NCBI GenBank assembly: GCA_022565075.1
Contig: JADFKG010000034.1
Coordinates: 1 to 14,915 of the forward strand
Length of the DNA stretch: 14,915 bases
Source of the DNA: Chloroflexota bacterium
Lineage (GTDB): Bacteria > Chloroflexota > Dehalococcoidia > SM23-28-2 > RBG-16-64-32
Reading direction: 5' to 3'
Part shown: piece by piece, positions 13,272 through 14,915 of the stretch
How the letters are laid out: the number at the start of each line of letters is the position of its first letter
Numbering within the stretch: position 1 is the stretch's first letter
Position numbers and translations under genes: made by a program
Notes under the pieces: model-generated
Told to the model about the DNA's origin: nothing
The model's database searches: none
Seen by the model: only the letters and a program-made list of their open reading frames with translations

Positions 13272-14327
13272 ATGAAGTTCGGCACATTCCACCTCTTCCA
13301 GAGGCCTCCAGGCTGGTCGGACAGCGACGTCTTCGCCGCCGAACTGGACCAGATCGAGGCGGCGGAGGCGCTCGGCTTCGACGGCGTCTGGCTGGCGGAG
13401 CATCACTTCCAGTGGTACGGCATCGGCACCGACCTCATGCAGATCGGCGCCTGGGTGGCGGCGCGGACGGAACGCGTGCGCATCGGCACCGCGATCGTTA
13501 CGCTGCCCTTCCACGACCCGCTGCGCCTCGCCGAACAGGCGGCGACGCTCGACATCATGAGCGGCGGCCGGCTGGACTTCGGCGTTGGCCGCGGCTACCA
13601 GGCGACGGAGTTCGCCGGCTTCGGCCTGCCGATGGACGAGAGCCGCGCGCGCTTCGACGAGTGCGTCGAGATCCTCGTCCGCGCCTGGACCGAAGAGTCG
13701 TTCTCCTACGACGGCCAGTTCACCCAGGTGCAGGACGTTAGCGTCCTCCCGAAGCCGCTGCAGAAGCCACACCCACCCATCTACGTCGCCAGCTGGATGA
13801 CGCCGGAGACGATCCGCTACGCCGCCGAGCGCGGCTATCCGATCATCTCGCCGGCCGGTCTCGCTGCGGATCAGATCAAGACGAACTACCAGCTCTACCG
13901 CGAGTCGCTGGAGCTGGCCGGCCGCTCGGACAACATCGATCTGCCGGCGCTGGTGCACGTCTACGTCGACGATAGCGACGAACGCGCCAAGGAGATCGGA
14001 GTCGACTACTCGCGCCGCTACGGCGCTTCGCTGACCACGCTCGGCTCGCCCGCAGCGAAGGGCGGCGAGCTGCCCGCTGGCTACGGCACCTACGCGGGCT
14101 TCGAGAAGGGCGCAAATATGCGCGAGACACGCCAGGAGCTGATGCTCTTCGGCTCGCCGGAAACCGTCGCTCGCCGCATCGAGTGGCTGCACGATGAGCT
14201 GGGCGTCAACTACGTACTCTGCTGGATGAACATGGGTGGCCTCGAGCCGGAACGAGTGCAGCACTCGATGGGCCTCTTCGCCCGTGAAGTGATGCCGCGC
14301 TTTCGCGCGGTCGGATCAACCCTGTAA
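13272..14327 (+). CDS. LLM-class flavin- or F420-dependent oxidoreductase
   Basis: This 351-aa protein of the bacterial luciferase-like superfamily is a TIM barrel that uses FMNH2 or F420H2. It shows the N-terminal MKFGTFHLFQ strand, GFDGVWLAEHHF (35-46), ERVRIGTAIVTLPFHDPLRLAEQ (67-89), SGGRLDFGVGRG (97-108) and a C-terminal GSPETVARRIEWLHDELGV segment typical of the family. I prefer ATG at 13272 over an in-frame TTG at 13254, which would lie in front of the -10 box. The gene diverges from the ABC operon. The next gene codes for an F420:NADP reductase, which favours F420 as cofactor, but FMN-using monooxygenases have the same motifs. The substrate may be what the transporter imports, as in the ssu sulfonate system. 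Confidence 0.88.
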   Translation: MKFGTFHLFQRPPGWSDSDVFAAELDQIEAAEALGFDGVWLAEHHFQWYGIGTDLMQIGAWVAARTERVRIGTAIVTLPFHDPLRLAEQAATLDIMSGGRLDFGVGRGYQATEFAGFGLPMDESRARFDECVEILVRAWTEESFSYDGQFTQVQDVSVLPKPLQKPHPPIYVASWMTPETIRYAAERGYPIISPAGLAADQIKTNYQLYRESLELAGRSDNIDLPALVHVYVDDSDERAKEIGVDYSRRYGASLTTLGSPAAKGGELPAGYGTYAGFEKGANMRETRQELMLFGSPETVARRIEWLHDELGVNYVLCWMNMGGLEPERVQHSMGLFAREVMPRFRAVGSTL

Positions 14328-14337
14328 ACTAACCTGC

Positions 14338-14373
14338 GGCAGGCAGGAGTTGGGTGGGCGCCTGTCCTTTTTT
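14338..14373 (+). terminator. Intrinsic terminator after the LLM gene
   Basis: GGCAGGC (14338-14344) pairs with GCCTGTC (14360-14366) with one G-U pair and a 15-nt loop. After one C, six T follow (14368-14373). It lies in the 65-nt gap before the F420 reductase gene, so read-through from the LLM promoter would be reduced. A TTGACA at 14372-14377 has no -10 partner before the next start codon. Confidence 0.5.
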
Positions 14374-14392
14374 GACAACCGGAGGGATCAGA

Positions 14393-14915
14393 ATGGCAAG
14401 ACTCGCGTTTATCGGCGGGACGGGCCCGGAAGGAACCGGGCTGGCGATGCGCTTCGCCAAGTCCGGACACGCCATCTACATCGGCTCGCGTAGCGAAGAG
14501 CGGGCCGCCGAGACCGTGGCCAAGATCCACGAGGCCTCACCCGGCGCCGATCTCTACGGCGGACCCAACCTGGACGGTGCCCTCAAAGCCGACTTCGTCT
14601 TCGTCACCGTGCCCGCATCGGCCCACGCTGAGATACTGAAAGAGCTCGAAGAGGCGATCGCTGACAAGATCGTCATCGACACGGTCGTGCCGATGAGCTT
14701 CGAGGGTGACGACGGCCCGGTCGCGGCGATGCCCGAGGCCGGATCGGCTGCTGAGGAGGCCGCGTCGCTGCTCCCGAACGCCAACGTCGTCAGCGCCTTC
14801 CATCACCTCGACGCCAAGCAGTTGCAGCGGCTCGACCGGCCGATGCAGGGCGACGTCATCGTCTGCGGCGACGACAAGGCGGCGAAGACGACGGAGATGG
14901 CGCTGGCCCAGGAGA
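14393..14915 (+). CDS. npdG: NADPH:F420 oxidoreductase, 3' partial
   Basis: 174 codons are present before the right edge; family members have about 210-230 residues. The enzyme passes hydride between NADPH and the deazaflavin F420. The N-terminal Rossmann motif reads IGGTGPEGTG (7-16), followed by IGSR (30-33). Thr10, Ser32 and Arg33 fit the residues that hold the NADPH 2'-phosphate in characterised members. Later signs are VFVTVPASAH and NVVSAFHHLDAKQL. The start is ATG at 14393 with a strong GGAGG (14381-14385) 7 nt upstream. Paired with the LLM gene, it could supply F420H2. A related oxidoreductase with the same fold is possible but less likely. Confidence 0.85.
   Translation, partial: MARLAFIGGTGPEGTGLAMRFAKSGHAIYIGSRSEERAAETVAKIHEASPGADLYGGPNLDGALKADFVFVTVPASAHAEILKELEEAIADKIVIDTVVPMSFEGDDGPVAAMPEAGSAAEEAASLLPNANVVSAFHHLDAKQLQRLDRPMQGDVIVCGDDKAAKTTEMALAQE

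Noticed and set aside
12294..14264. Minus-strand open frame of 656 codons that fuses the ABC ATPase with a long upstream region
   Set aside because: Only the part after 13082 has ABC motifs. The rest is antisense to the LLM gene and lacks any domain; it results from high GC.
14372..14377. Perfect TTGACA as a -35 box for the F420 reductase gene
   Set aside because: A -10 box at normal spacing would fall inside the coding sequence, and no TATAAT-like hexamer is there.

Overview
The window looks like a high-GC bacterial chromosome segment, most likely Chloroflexota (Dehalococcoidia-like). That is an inference from several signs: a dockerin-type repeat on an anchored PQQ-type sugar dehydrogenase, an F420:NADP reductase beside a luciferase-like oxidoreductase, NMT1/THI5-type ABC transport genes, and Asp/Glu-tRNA amidotransferase genes gatC-gatA without gatB nearby. 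No phage, IS element, CRISPR array, tRNA or rRNA is visible.

Left block (1-5256, all minus strand). Reading 5' to 3' the order is gatC, gatA, a metal/PLP D-threonine aldolase-like enzyme, a class I aminotransferase with its own good promoter, and a PQQ-dependent sugar dehydrogenase that runs off the left edge. gatC and gatA are 2 nt apart and form one unit. A divergent intergenic region (5257-5379) follows. It carries an imperfect inverted repeat that overlaps the predicted gatC promoter.

Centre (5380-9161, plus strand). A SAM methyltransferase is followed 28 nt later by a large class A penicillin-binding protein (GT51 plus transpeptidase) with an unusual C-terminal LysM domain and a Glu-Pro repeat tail. 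Beyond it is a remnant of an APC-family amino acid permease, truncated at both ends.

Right block (9158-13082, minus strand). An ABC transporter of the NMT1/ThiXYZ/Ssu type is encoded in the order ATPase, permease, lipoprotein substrate-binding protein, followed by a membrane-anchored HExxH metallopeptidase-like protein. Divergent from it, on the plus strand, are an LLM-family oxidoreductase and, after a terminator-like hairpin, an F420:NADP oxidoreductase cut by the right edge. The transporter, the LLM enzyme and the F420 reductase could form an uptake-and-oxidation module.

The most striking non-coding feature is the 189-bp region between the ABC operon and the LLM gene. It holds a minus-strand promoter with a 7+7 palindrome filling its -35/-10 spacer. 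A predicted leader of about 109 nt starts exactly at a nested hairpin, whose GGGGT apical loop can pair with a downstream ACCCC tract. This looks like a structured regulatory leader that I cannot match to a known riboswitch class.
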